Shown here piece after piece: positions 20,045 through 32,500 of a stretch of 64,000 nt of DNA. The number at the start of each line of letters is the position of its first letter. Positions within the stretch are counted from its first letter, which is position 1. This DNA is from Elymus sibiricus (lineage: Eukaryota; Streptophyta; Magnoliopsida; Poales; Poaceae): positions 64,311,086 through 64,375,085 of the forward strand of contig CM077668.1 in the NCBI GenBank assembly GCA_039707655.1. Reading direction: 5' to 3'. The notes beneath the pieces were generated by a model. That model did not search any database. It was given only the letters and a program-made list of their open reading frames with translations, and was not told the origin of the DNA. Position numbers and translations under genes: made by a program.

Positions 20045-21790
20045 TGATATGTCTCCAACGTATCTATAAATTTTGATTGTTCCATGCTATTATAATATCA
20101 ATCTTGGATGTTTTTATATACATTTACAGTAATTATATATCATTTTTTGGGACTAACCTATTAACTTAGTGCCCAGTGCCAGTTGCTGTTTTTTTGCCTA
20201 TTTTTGGTTTTCCAGAATTTCAGAACCAAACGAAGTCCAAATGCCACGAAACTTTTTGGAGATTTTTTTCTGGACATAACAAACACTGGAAGCTTTGGAA
20301 GAGGGCCAGAAGATGAAGCAGTGGCCCACGAGGCACCACGGCGCGCCCCAGGGGGGCGCCCTGGTGGCTCGTGGGGCCCACACAGCTCCGTTTGACCTAA
20401 TTCCTCCACTATAAATTCTCTAAAATCGGGAAACCAACAGAGGAGTCCACGAAATACTTTTTCCGCCGCCGCAAGCTTCTGTTCTCAAGAGATCCCATCT
20501 GGAGGCCTTTTCCGGTACTCCGCCGGAGGGGGAATAGATCACGGAGGGGCTCTCCATCAACCTTGCTGCCCTTCCGATGATGCGTGAGTAGTTTACCACA
20601 GACCTTCGAGTCCATAGTTAGTAGCTAGATGGCTTCTTCTCTCTTTTTGATCTTCAATACAATGTTCTCCTCGAAGTTCTTGGAGTTCTATCCGATGTAA
20701 TCACTTTTTGCGGTGTGTTTGTTGGGATCCGATGAATTGTGAGTTTATGATCAGATTATCCATGAATATTATTTGAGTCTTCTCTGAACTCTTTTATGCA
20801 TGATTATTATAGCTTCATATTTCTCTCCGATCTATTGATTTGGTTTGGCCAACTAGATTGATTTATCTTGCAATGGGAGAGGTGCTTTGTAATGGGTTCA
20901 ATCTTGCGGTGCTCAATCCCAGTAACAGAAAGGGACATGACACGTATGTATCATTCCTATTAAGGGTAAAAAGATGGTGTTTATTCATGCGTGAGTTTAC
21001 TTTGTCTACATCATGTCATCTTGCTTAAGGCGTTACTCCGTTCTTTATGGACTTAATACACTAGATGCATGCTAGATAGCGGTCGATGTGTGGAGTAATA
21101 ATAGTAGATGCAGGCAGGAGTCGGTCTACTTGTCTCGGACGTGATGCCTATATACATGATCATTGCCTTGGATATCGTCATGATTATTTGCTTTTCTATC
21201 AATTGCCCAACAGTAATTTGTTCACCCACCGTATGCTATTTTTATGAGAGAAGCCTCTAGTGAAAACTATGGCCCCCGGGTCTATCTAAATCATATATTA
21301 AAAATCTTAAAAATACCTTGCTGCACTTTTTCTTTCTTTATTTTATTTTATATTTTTGTTCAATCTATCTATCTATCACCATACAATTTAATCTTGCAAT
21401 TAACCACCAAGGGATTGACAACCCCTTGTTTGCATTGGGTGCAAGGATTTGTTGTTTTGTGTGCAGGTGCTGTTAACGAGGTGTTGCATGATTCTCCTAC
21501 TGGATTGATAACCTTGGTTTCATAACTGAGGGAAATACTTATCTCTACTGTACTGCATCTCCCTTCCTCTTCAGGGCATTACCAACGCAGCTCACAAGTA
21601 GCAGTATGCTTGAGTATTTATGTCTTCATGTCAAATTATAGACTATTGCTTTGAATCATTCAAGTCCAAATGTCCATGCTACAAAAGAAAAGAGTATATG
21701 ATGAATATGATAGGTAGCATTCCACGTCAAAAATTCTGTTTTTATCATTTACCTACTCGAGGATGAGCAGGATTTAAGCTTGGGGATGCT

Positions 21791-23355
21791 TGATACGTCT
21801 CCAACGTATCTATAATTTTTGATTGTTCCATGCTATTATAGTATCAATCTTGGATGTTTTACATACACTTACAAGCAATTATATATCATTTTTTGGGACT
21901 AACCTATTAACTTAGTGCCCAGTGCCAGTTGCTGTTTTTTTGCCTGTTTTTGGTTTTTCAGAATATCAGTACCAAACGAAGTCCAAATGCCACGAAACTT
22001 TTTGGAGATTTTTTTCTGGACATAAGAGAAACTAGAAGCTTTGGGAGAGGGCTAGAAGACAGAGGAGGTGGCCACGAGCCACCAGGGCGCGCCCCGGGGG
22101 GGTGGCGTGCCCTGGTGCCTCGTGGGCCCACCTCTGCTCCGTTTGACCTAATTCCACCTCTATAAATGCTCTAAAATCGGGAAACCAACCCAGGAGTCCA
22201 TGAAATACTTTTTCTGCCGCCGCACGTTCCTGTTCTCGAGAGATCCCATCTGGAGGCCTTTTCCGGCACTTTGTCGGAGGGGGATTCGATCACGGAGGGG
22301 CTTTACATCAACCTTGCTGCCCTTCCGATGATGCGTGAGTAGTTTACCATAGACCTTCGGGTCCATAGTTAGTAGCTAGATGGCTTCTTCTCTCTTTTTG
22401 ATCTTCAATACAATGTTCTCCTCGATGTTCTTGGAGTTCTATCCGATGTAATCACTTTTTGCGGTGTGTTTGTTGGGATCCGATGAATTGTGAGTTTATG
22501 ATCAGATTATCCATGAATATTATTTGAGTTTTCTCTGAACTCTTTTATGCATGATTGTTATAGCTTCGCATTTCTCTCCGATCTATTGATTTGGTTTGGC
22601 CAACTAGATTGATTTATCTTGCAATGGGAGAGGTGCTTTGTAATGGGTTCGATCTTGCGGTGCTCAATCCCAGTGACAGAAAGGGACATGACACGTATGT
22701 ATAATTGCTATTAAGGGTAAAAAGATGGGGTTTATTCATGCATGAGTTTACTTTGTCTACATCATGTCATCTTGCTTAAGGCGTTACTCCGTTCTTTATG
22801 AACTTAATACTCTAGATGCATGCTGGATTGCGGTCGATGTGTGGAGTAATAGTAGTAGATGCAGAATCGTTTTGGTCTACTTGTCTCGGACGTGATGCCT
22901 ATATACATGATCATTGCCTTGGATATTGTTATGATTATTTGCTTTTCTATCAATTGCCCAACAGTAATTTGTTCACCCACCGTATGCTATTTTCAAGAGA
23001 GAAGCCTCTAGTGAAAACTATGGCCCCCGGGTCTACCTTTATCATATATTGAAAATCCTAAAAATACCTTGCTGCAATTTTACTTTATTTATTTTATTTT
23101 GTATTTTTGTTCGATCTATCTATCTATCACCATACAATTTAATGTTGCAATTAAACGCCAAGGGATTGGCAACCCCTTGTTCGCGTTGGGTGCGAGGATT
23201 TGTTGTTTTGTGTGCAGGTGCTGCTAACGAGTTGTTGCGTGATTCTCCTACTGGATTGATAACCTTTGTTTCATAACTGAGGGAAATACTTATCTCTACT
23301 GTACTGCATCATCCCCTCCTCTTCGGGGAAATCCCAACGCAGCTCACAGGTAGCA
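21791..23355 (+). repeat. 3' LTR of element A
   Basis: 1565 bp, very close to the 5' LTR. Both carry the A-type word AATCGTTT(C/T)GGTC, where B, D and F have GGCAGGAGTCGGTC or a close variant. It is followed directly by the TSD CCTAT and the interrupted Copia pol. Confidence 0.92.
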
Positions 23356-26034
23356 CCTATCCACACGGTCTCCCGCCCAATCCGAATCCGTATAACCCAT
23401 GAGATCAAAACTTGCACCTTTGGGGTACCATAAGCCAAAATTTGGGGTATGAGCCAAATATCGAAAGATTCGCTTGACCGCCACAAAGTGGCTTTCCTTA
23501 GGTGCAGCTTGAAACCGTGCACACATTCCCACACTCAAGATGATATCCGGTCTGGATGCACAAAGGTAAAGCAAGGATCCAATCATGGAGCGATATACCT
23601 TTTGATCCACCGCTTTACCATTGGGATCAATGTCAAGTTGGCACTTGGTGGGCATTGGAGTCTTGGCCGGCTTGACATCATCCAACTTGAATCTCTTGAG
23701 CATGTCTTGGGTATATTTGGCTTGGTTGATGAAGGTTCCTTCTCTTCTTTGCTTGACTTCGAACCCGAGAAAGAACTTCAACTCTCCCATCATAGACATC
23801 TCAAACTTCTCCGTCATTAGTGCGGCAAACTCATCATTGAAAGCTTTGTTAGGAGAACCAAAAATAATATCATCAACATATAGTTGGCATATGAACAAAT
23901 CCCCTTTAACCCTCTTTGTAAAAAGAGTGGGATCGATTTTCCCAATTTCAAACCCACGATCTTGCAACAACTCTGTAAGGTGCTCATACCATGCACGTGG
24001 GGCTTGTTTAAGGCCATAGAGTGCCTTATCGAGTTTGTATACATGATTGGGGAACTTGGGATCCTCGAACCCCGGGGGTTGTTTGACATATACCAACTCA
24101 TTAAGAGGACCATTAAGAAATGCACTTTTCACATCCATTTGTTGCAACTTAAAATCATGATGAGATGCATATGCAAGCAATATGCGAATAGATTCAAGAC
24201 GAGCGACGGGAGCAAAGGTTTCACCGTAGTCGATACCCTTGACTTGGGAATAGCCTTGTGCTACCAATCTTGCCTTGTTTCGAACAACAACACCGTTCAC
24301 ATCTTGCTTGTTCTTGAATATCCATTTGGTTCCAATGACATTATGGTTCTCCTTTGGCCTTGGCACCAATTTCCACACTTTGTTGCGCTCGAAGTTGTTC
24401 AGTTCATCATGCATGTCTTCAAGCCAATCCGTGTCCTCGAGCGCATCATGTACCTTTTGGGGTTCAACACAAGAAACAAACGCGTGATGCTCACAAAAGT
24501 TTGTTAATTGACTACGAGTGGTTACCCCTCTTTGTAAGCTTCCATAAACATTCTCCATGACATGTTGTTGATGCTTGAGTTTGGAAGCGATCTTGGCGGC
24601 ACGACGCTCCAATAGCTCCTCTATAGGCATATGAGGAGGATCATCTTGAACATCTTGAGCGCCATCTTGAGATAGCTCTTGATCTTGTACTTGCTCTTGA
24701 TCTTGAACTAGTTCGTGATCTTGAGATTGTTCTTGATCCTTAGCTTGCTTGATGTCCTGAGCTTGCTCGGAGTCTTGAAGTTGATCTTGGGCATCACTTG
24801 GTGAAGCACCATCCTCGTGAGATTGATCTTGCCCTTGATCTTGTTCACTCGGTTGTGGGTCTTCGGTTTGCTCTTCGGAAGCGTGTGGGTGAATGGTCGG
24901 TGATGGCTCCACTTGCATAGAGCATTGTCCTTCTCCTTCGGCCACAAGGGGTTCCTCAATGGGGAGTATTTGACCAATCCCCATTCTTCTTATGGCTTGG
25001 GAAGGAATTTCATCACCTACATCACAAAGACCACTTTGCTCCACTTGGGAGCCATTATTTTCATCAAACTCTACGTTACACGTCTCCTCAATGAGTCCAT
25101 TGGACTTGTTGAGAACACGGTAAGCATGAGAGTTTGTAGCATAGCCAACAAATATGCCCTCTTGAGCTCTAGGTTCAAATTTAGACAAACGAGCACCCTT
25201 CTTGAGAATGAAACACTTACACCCAAACACCCGGAAGTACTTGAGGTTGGGCTTGTTATCGGTAAGTATCTCATATGGAGTCTTGTTCAAGCCTTTGCGG
25301 AGGTAGAGCCGATTGGATTCATGACATGCGGTGTTGATGGCTTCGGCCCAAAAGTTGTATGGAGATTTGAATTCCGCCATCATGGTTCTTGCCGCGTCCA
25401 TCAATGTCCGGTTCTTCCTCTCCGCTACACCATTTTGTTGAGGGGTATATGGTGCGGAGTATTGATGCTTGATCCCCTCGTCACTAAGGAACTCATCCAA
25501 GGTGTAGTTCTTGAACTCGGTGCCGTTGCCACTTCTAATCATCAATATCTTTGCTTCATGTTGATGTTGAGCTTCATTTGCAAAGTTGATGATGGTTTGT
25601 TGGGTCTCGCTCTTCCTCTTGAAGAAGTATACCCAAGTGTATCTTGAATAGTCATCCACAATCACCAAGCAATACTTTCTTCCCCCAAGACTATCAAAGG
25701 ATGGAGGTCCAAAGAGATCCATGTGAAGGAGCTCCAAGGGCCTCTTAGTGTAGATGATAGTCGTGGGTCGGTGAACCGTCTCATGTAGCTTTCCTTCGAT
25801 ACAAGCACTGCAAGCATGATCTTTGGCAAAGCTCACATTTGTTAGTCCACGAACGTGATCCCATTTGAGGAGACTTTGCAAAGATCTCATATTGACGTGG
25901 GCTAGACGGCGATGCCAAAGCCACCGCACGTCAACTTTAGCCATTAGGTCAGTCGCGATCTTAGTGGGTCGCTCCGAGAAGTTAACCACATAGAGACCGT
26001 TCTCGACATGCCCAACAAAAGCTACTTTAAGAGT
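23356..26034 (-). pseudogene. pol: Copia pol: integrase, reverse transcriptase, start of RNase H
   Basis: The minus-strand frame is open from the junction with element C (26034) to the junction with element A (23356). Counting from the Met at 25989, residues 26-70 are the pre-integrase zinc region (H-R-R-L-A-H, C-S-A-C). The integrase core has D91 and E190, but the second catalytic Asp is Gly154 (R-S-G-N-G, codon 25528-25530). Residues of about 330-460 are a Q/D/E-rich linker with many Q-D-Q-E units. The RT has [16 protein letters not shown] and an intact Y-V-D-D (704-707). RNase H begins with T-D-S-D-W-A-G-D and is cut by element A; the remainder is at 7845-8277. The protease and the integrase N-terminus are missing at the 26034 junction. 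This copy cannot integrate by itself. Confidence 0.93.
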
Positions 26035-27675
26035 CTTGCCATGTTTATTATAGTTTTTTATGATTTTGGTGCATTTTTATATGGCTTTTATATGATTTTT
26101 ATGGACTAACATATTGACCTAGTGCCCAGTGCCAGTTGCTATTTTCTGCTTGTTTTTGGTTTTCCTGAAAATCCATATCAAATGAAGTCCAAATGCAGCG
26201 AAACTTTTTGACGATTTTTTCTACAATGAAACAGACCCAGGAAGCTTCGGGGGAGCAGCAGAAGTCCCACAGGGGCCCCACAAGCCACCAGGGCGCGCCA
26301 CCCCCCCAGGCGTGCCCTGGTGCCTCGTGGGCCCCCTGTGGCACCTCTTTGCATGATTCCAACGCTGAAAAAACATATATATTCAGAAACCCCCGAAAGT
26401 TAATCTAGATGAGTTTTTACGCCGCCGCAAGCCTCTGTACCTCCACGATCTCATCTATAGCCCTTTTCTAGCACCCTGCCGGAGGGGGAAATCATCACCT
26501 GAGGCCATCTTCATCATCCCGACGGCCACCATGATGAGGAGGGAGTAGTTCACCCTCGGGGCTGAGGGTATGTACTAGTAGCTATGTGTTTAATCTCTCT
26601 CTCTCTCGTGTTCTTAATTTGGCACGATCTTGGTGTACTGCGAGCTTTGTTAATATAGTTGGATCATATGGTGTTTCTCCCTCTCTATCTTGTTGTGATG
26701 AATTGAGTTTTTACCTTTGAGGTTTCACTATTATCGGATTGAATACTTTTATGGATTTGAGAACACTTGATGTATGTCTTGCATATGAATACCCGTGGTG
26801 ACAATGGGGTATTATATTGATTCACTTGATGTATGTTTTGGCACTCAACTCGCGGATTCCCGAGGTGACATTGGGGTAATCTATGCATAGGGGTTGATGC
26901 ACGTTTTCATCCTACTTTCTCCGGTAGAAATCTTGGGGCACTCTTTGAAGTTCTTTCTGTTGGATTGAATATTATGAATCTAAAGTTGTTTGATGCATAT
27001 CGAATAATCAACTCACGGATACTTGTGGTGACATTGGAGTATCTAGGTGACATTAGAGTTGGTTGATGCGTGTCATATGGTGTTATTTTAGTACGAACTC
27101 TAGGGCTGTTTGTGACAATTATAGGGATGGCTCCATAGATTGATCGAAAAAGATAACTTTGAGGTGGTTTCATACCCTACAACAATTTCTATCTTATGTT
27201 CTCCACGAATAGGAACTTTGGAGTGATTCTTTGTCGCACGTTGAGGGATTGTTATATGATCCAATTATGTTAGCACTGTTGAGAGATTGCACTAGTGAAA
27301 GTATGAACCCTAGGCCTTGTTTCTAAGCATTGCAATACCGTTTGAGCTCCATTTTACTATTTGTTACCTTGCTGTTTTTTTATTTTCAGATTAGAAAAAC
27401 CTATATCTACTATCCATACTACACTTGTATCACCATCTCTTCGCCGAACTAGTGCACCTATACAATTTACCATTGTATTGGGTGTGTTGGGGACACAAGA
27501 GATTTCCTGTATTTGGTTGCAGGGTTGTTTGAGAGAGACCATCTTCATCCTACGCCTCCCACCGATTGATAAACCTTAGGTCATCCATTTGAGGGAAAAT
27601 TGCTACTGTCCTACAAAACTCTGCGCTTGGAGGCCCAACACGAGTCTACAAGAATAAGTTGTGTAGTAGACATCA
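26035..27675 (+). repeat. 5' LTR of element C (truncated)
   Basis: Starts inside the LTR at ATGTTTATTATAG and ends GTAGTAGACATCA. It holds the hairpin around CCAGGGCGCGCC (about 26290), a TATA-like CATATATATT (about 26371) and a CT-rich tract at 26595-26610. A block of GTGACATTGG-type words recurs at 26800-27060. Confidence 0.85.
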
Positions 27676-27798
27676 AGCTCTTTTCTGGCGCCGTTGCTGG
27701 GGAGGTGAGTGCTTGAAGGTATATCTTTAGATCTTGCAATTGAATCTTTTAGTTTCTTTTTAATCACTAGTTTGGTTTATAAAAGAAAACTACAAAAA

Positions 27799-29591
27799 AT
27801 GGAATTGAGGTTGCCTCATATTATTCATCTTTATAATGTCTTTCTTGAAAATGATGGAGCAGAAAATTGTGCTCAATTGATAGAAGAAGAATTCAATAAA
27901 ATGTTTGGCATAAAATCTTTGAATGATGAGCATGGTTGCAATGTTGTTAGTATGAATTCTATGAATATCCAAAATACTAAAGATGATTGCACTAGTAATG
28001 ACAAAAATGTTTCTTATAAGCATTTCAATTTTTGTGGAGTGCATAAAGTTTGTGAAGACATGCCTTATAGGGATGATAGATTTTGTAAGAAGCATAAACA
28101 TGATAGAACCAATTTTTTGCTCAAAGTGATAGATGAATTTGCTACAAAATTATGTTCTCTTTATCCTATTACTTGTGAACTTTGCAATAAAGTTGGTCAC
28201 CTTAATTTTCAATGCATACTTTTTTATGATCGAATCATGGCTAAATATTGTAATGACTTGACCGCCCTCGAACTATATAATGAGCTTTATCTATTCTTGG
28301 GGTGTGAGGAATTGTCACATAAAAATAGTTGGTTTGAAGTATTCATTCTCAAGGATGACATTGAAACTAATCTAAAGGAAATCTATATGTTTTGTATGGT
28401 AAATTGCAAGGAGAATGCTTATATTGCCAACTATAGAAAAACGAGAAAACAAATAGAATATAAAAGAAATACTAATGAAAGGGTAAAGATTCCCCCTTTC
28501 CCTCCTATTTTCTCTCATGATGAAATAGGTAACGAGGAGGAGCTTCCTATGCAACCAATCTCTTCAATAAGAAGCTCGGAAGAATTAAATAAACCCACAC
28601 ATAATGTGGTAAAGAAAAAGAAAAGAAGGAAAAGTAGAGGCAAAGAGGTATCTCTCCCAAATAATATTGCTCCTACTATTGTTGTACCTCATGAGAATGA
28701 ATCAAAAATAATTGTGGAAGATGATACACTTGATGATGATTTTGTTATGCCTATTGCTTGTTGTGATGATTATGATTGGGAACATAATGATACTTCTTAT
28801 GATCTTGAAAATCTTTATGGCACCAACTTGGAGGAATATGATAATAATTGTTATACTATTGGTGCTATTCATACTATTGATGATAATAGTGATAATGCTA
28901 ATGATATGCAAACCAACAAGCTTGGGGATGCTATGTTTGATGAGAATGACATGTTTGAGAATTTATTTGCTACAATTAATGTTTGTCCCAAGCTTGGGGA
29001 TGCTATGCTTAATGAATATGATCTTTTTAGTCCCCCTACTTTGAATGATCAAATTTGTTATGATGATTGCATGCCTCCTACTTATGATGATTATTGTGAT
29101 GATACTTATGTTTTAAAAGTAGTGATGATTATATTTATAAAACTTGTCATAATTATGATTACCCTTTTTCTAAACATTACTCTTTTAATGTGGAAACAAT
29201 TTATAGTATTCGAGTTTCATATGATACTCCCACTTTTATGAATGAGAAGAAATTTGCTTATGTGGAGAGTAGTAAAAATTCTATGCTCGTAGATCATGAA
29301 AAGAATGCTTTATGTGATAGCTATATTTTTGAATTCATTCATGATGCTACTGAAAATTATTTTGAGAGAGGAATATATGCTTCTACATATTTCAATAGTA
29401 TCAAGTTTCCTCTCTATGTGTTGAAAGTTTTGAAGTCATGCTTGTTTTGCCTTCCTATGCTAGCTGATTCTTGCTCCCATAAACTATTTGCTCACAAAAT
29501 CCCTATGAATAGGAAGTGAGTTAGGCTTACATGTGCTAGTCATATGCTTCATGATGCTCTCTTTGTGTTTCAATTCTTTACTTTTATGTGA
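27799..29591 (+). pseudogene. unknown zinc-knuckle protein of element C
   Basis: The start is taken at the ATG at 27799 (MELRLPHIIHLYN), although the frame is open from 27709. The first frame runs to 29241. It has one perfect C-X2-C-X4-H-X4-C knuckle (C-E-L-C-N-K-V-G-H-L-N-F-Q-C, near 28170-28212), a basic K-K-K-K-R-R-K-S-R-G-K-E patch and an acidic C-terminal part with D-D-F-V-M and D-T-S-Y-D-L-E-N-L, matching element A. Two AAGCTTGGGGATGC words code for K-L-G-D-A (28918 and 28990). A frame change near 29110-29190 and a TGA at 29517-29519 separate the tail, which again matches A (V-D-H-E-K, D-S-Y-I, F-V-F-Q-F). The knuckle suggests a nucleocapsid-like, RNA-binding role. No protease or pol is present. 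Confidence 0.72.
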
Positions 29592-32500
29592 GCATCGTTA
29601 AAATCATCATGCCTAGCTAAAAGGCATTAAAGAAAAGCGCTTGTTGGGAGACAACCCAACATTTACCCCTACTGTTTTTGTGTGTTCACATTATTAAGCT
29701 ACTGTGTTAATCATTTTTTATATGTTTTCTCTCAATAATGTGCCAAGTAAGACCTTTGGGATAGTGTGGATGCTTGTTGATTTGATTCTGTGTAAAAACA
29801 GAAACTTTTGCGTCTAGTGCTGGAATTTCTATTCTGTACTGGTGCGTGAGAAAATTCTGAAAGTTTTACAGAGTATTGGGTTACAAATTTTCTACGTTTT
29901 CCTAATTTTTCATAATTTTTGGGTGTACAGAAGTATGGTTATTAAATCGCCCACTACATGCTGTTCTGTTTTTGACAGATTCTGTTTTCGGTGCATAGTT
30001 TGCTTGTTTAGTGTTTCCATAGCTTATATTGAGTAATATAAATTGTGGAAATAATAGAATACAGTAGGCATTATTTGAGAACAATTATGAATCTTTTATT
30101 GACAGTACCTAAGTGGATGATTTATTTTTATCATACTAACCTATCTCACAAGTTCCGTTAAGTTTTGTGTGATTGAAGTTTTCAAGTTTTGGGTGAGATA
30201 TCGATATGAGGAGAATAAGGAGTGGCAATACCCTAAGATTGGGGATTCCCAAGGCACCCCAAGTTAATATTCAAGGAAGACTCAAGCGTCTAAGCTTGGG
30301 GATGCCCCGGAAGGCATCCCCTCTTTCGTCTTCAACATTATCGGTAACCTCACTTGGGACTATATTTTTATGCGTCACTTGATATGTGTTTTGCTTGGAG
30401 CATCATTTTATTTTATTTGGATTTGCTTGCTGTTATCAATAATCATGTTTTGTGTCTTTTATTTCAATAAAATGCCAAGTATAGCCTTTACCATGCTCAG
30501 TTTGCAAGTTTATGTGTTGCTGTTTGAAAACAGAAAGTTTTCTGTTATGTCCAGAATATTCCTGAATAGTCAGAAGATGATAAAAATCTGAAATTTTTAC
30601 ACAGTAAGAATGCATGATTTCTATGTCAAGTGGTAATTTTTCAGAATTTTTGGAGTTAGGGAAGTATGAATTTTAAATCCCCCTTTACAGACTGTTCTGT
30701 TTTGGCAGATTGCTGTTATGTTTGCATATGTTTGCTTCTTTAATGATTCTATTTGAAGACAGGATTATTAAATATGCAGAGGCATTTAGTATGCAATGTT
30801 AAATTATAATTTTAGTGATTTGCTACAGTAGGGAATGATAAGGTTTTGTATTGATTTATATTAACTTATCTCACGAGTTCTTGTTGAGTTTTGTGTGGAT
30901 GAAGTTTTTAAGATTTAAGGAAATCGTGATATGAGAGGAATTAAGGAGACACAAGAGCTCAAGATTGGGGATGCCCAAGGCATCCCAAGTTATTATTCCA
31001 AGAAGTCTCAAGCATCTAAACTTGGGGATGCCCCGGTAGGCATCCCACCTTTCTTCTTCAACAACTATCGGTCAGTTTTGATTGAGCCTAAGTTTTTGCT
31101 TCTTCACATGATGTGTGCTATTCTGGGAATGTCATTTTTTTTCTTTGTTGTTTGAATAAAATTATCAAGATCTAAAATTTTAAATGAGAGAGAGTCCTCA
31201 CATAGCTACCTATTTACTTAACTACTCATTTGGTCTTCACTTATATCTTTTTGGAGTAGTTTGTCATTTACTCTTGTTCTTCAATTATATCCTATGAGTA
31301 AATTGTGAAAGAATTGAACTTCATAAAGTTGAAATAATATGAGCTTCATATGCTTGTATCATGCCTAGTAGTAGCTTCACATTGGGTTTAGAATGTGAAA
31401 TCTATTGAAGCTTGACAATCACAATATTGGTCATACAAGCAATTCATGAATGATTAGTATAAGGAAGAGAACTTTCACATATAAATATATTATCTTGGAC
31501 ATCTTTTTGTTGGGGAACGTTGCATGGAAAACAAAAAAATTTCTACGCACACGCAAGATCTATCCATGGAGATGCATAGCAACGAGAGGGGGAGTGTGTC
31601 TACGTACCCTCTTAGACCGTAAGCGGAAGCGTTAGAACAACGCGGTTGATGTCGTCGAACAGCTTCACGATCCAACCGACCGAGTACCGAACGTACGACA
31701 CCTCCGCGTTCAGCACACGTTCAGCTCGGTGACGTCCTCGACTTCTTGATCCAGCAAGACGGTGAGGTAGTGGATGAGTTCCGGCAGCACGACGGCGTGG
31801 TGACGGTGATGGTAATGCTATCTCCGCAGGGCTTCGCCCAAGCACTGCGAAAATATGACCGAGGGACGGAACTATGGAGGGGGGCGCCGCACACGGCTAA
31901 GACAATGTTGTGTCTCCTTTGGGGCGCCCCCTCTCCTCTATTTATATATGTGTAGGGGCTTGGAGTAGAAGGAATAGTGCCACGTGAACAGTAACCGTGA
32001 ATAGTACACACGTGGACTTGGACTCCAAAGTCCAATCCTATTCCTACTAGGACTCTCCCTTTTTCCTTCCCTAGCTGCGTGGGCTTTTGAGGACTTGGTG
32101 CACCTGGCCCAATAAGGCTAGGGCGCCTCCCCTTAGCCCATGCCAGCCCTTGGGACGTGGTGGACCCACTTGTGGACTTCTGGACCCCTCCGGAATCCTC
32201 CGGAACCTTCTGGAAGCTTCCCGGTACAATACCGAAAAAAAAACTGCACCTTTTTCCGGAACCCAAAATATGACTTCCCATATATAAATCTTTACCTCTC
32301 GACCATTCCGAGACTCCTCGTGATGTCCGGGATCTCATCCGGGACTCCGAACAATATTCGGTTACCAATTCACATAACTCATATAACACTATATCATCAA
32401 CGAACGTTAAGCGTGCGGACCCTACGGGTTCGGGAATGATGTAGACATGACTGAGACGCCTCTCCGGTCAATAACCAATAGCGGAACCTGGATTCTCATA

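Larger units (their letters stand above)
13809..21603 (+). mobile_element. element B: Athila-type Gypsy element, gag-protease only
   Basis: TSD GTATG is at 13804-13808 and 21604-21608. The LTRs are 13809-15362 and 20045-21603. The primer site TGGCGCCGTTGCCGGGG begins at 15374. The right LTR starts TGATATG and the PPT in front of it is degenerate (AAGATTGGCGATGC). B sits inside element A, so it is the younger insertion. It encodes gag and protease but no RT, RNase H or integrase, so it is non-autonomous. Confidence 0.92.
8278..23355 (+). mobile_element. element A: Athila-type non-autonomous Gypsy LTR retrotransposon
   Basis: TSD CCTAT lies at 8273-8277 and 23356-23360. The LTRs are 8278-9841 (1564 bp) and 21791-23355 (1565 bp). 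They start TGATACGTCTCCAA and end CTCACAAGTAGCA or CTCACAGGTAGCA. The primer binding site TGGCGCCGTTGCCGGGG (9853-9869) is complementary to plant tRNA-Asp, as in Athila elements. The 3' PPT is AAGCTTGGGGATGC (21776-21789). The internal region encodes no RT or integrase, only the unknown ORF at 10102-11517. Element B with its TSD occupies 13809-21608. In wheat this lineage includes families such as Sabrina and WHAM; I cannot fix the family name from sequence alone. Confidence 0.92.

Noticed and set aside
31612..32389. Minus-strand ORFs of up to 222 codons inside the BARE-type solo LTR
   Set aside because: The region is a recognisable LTR with intact ends and TSD; LTRs of this family have no known gene there.
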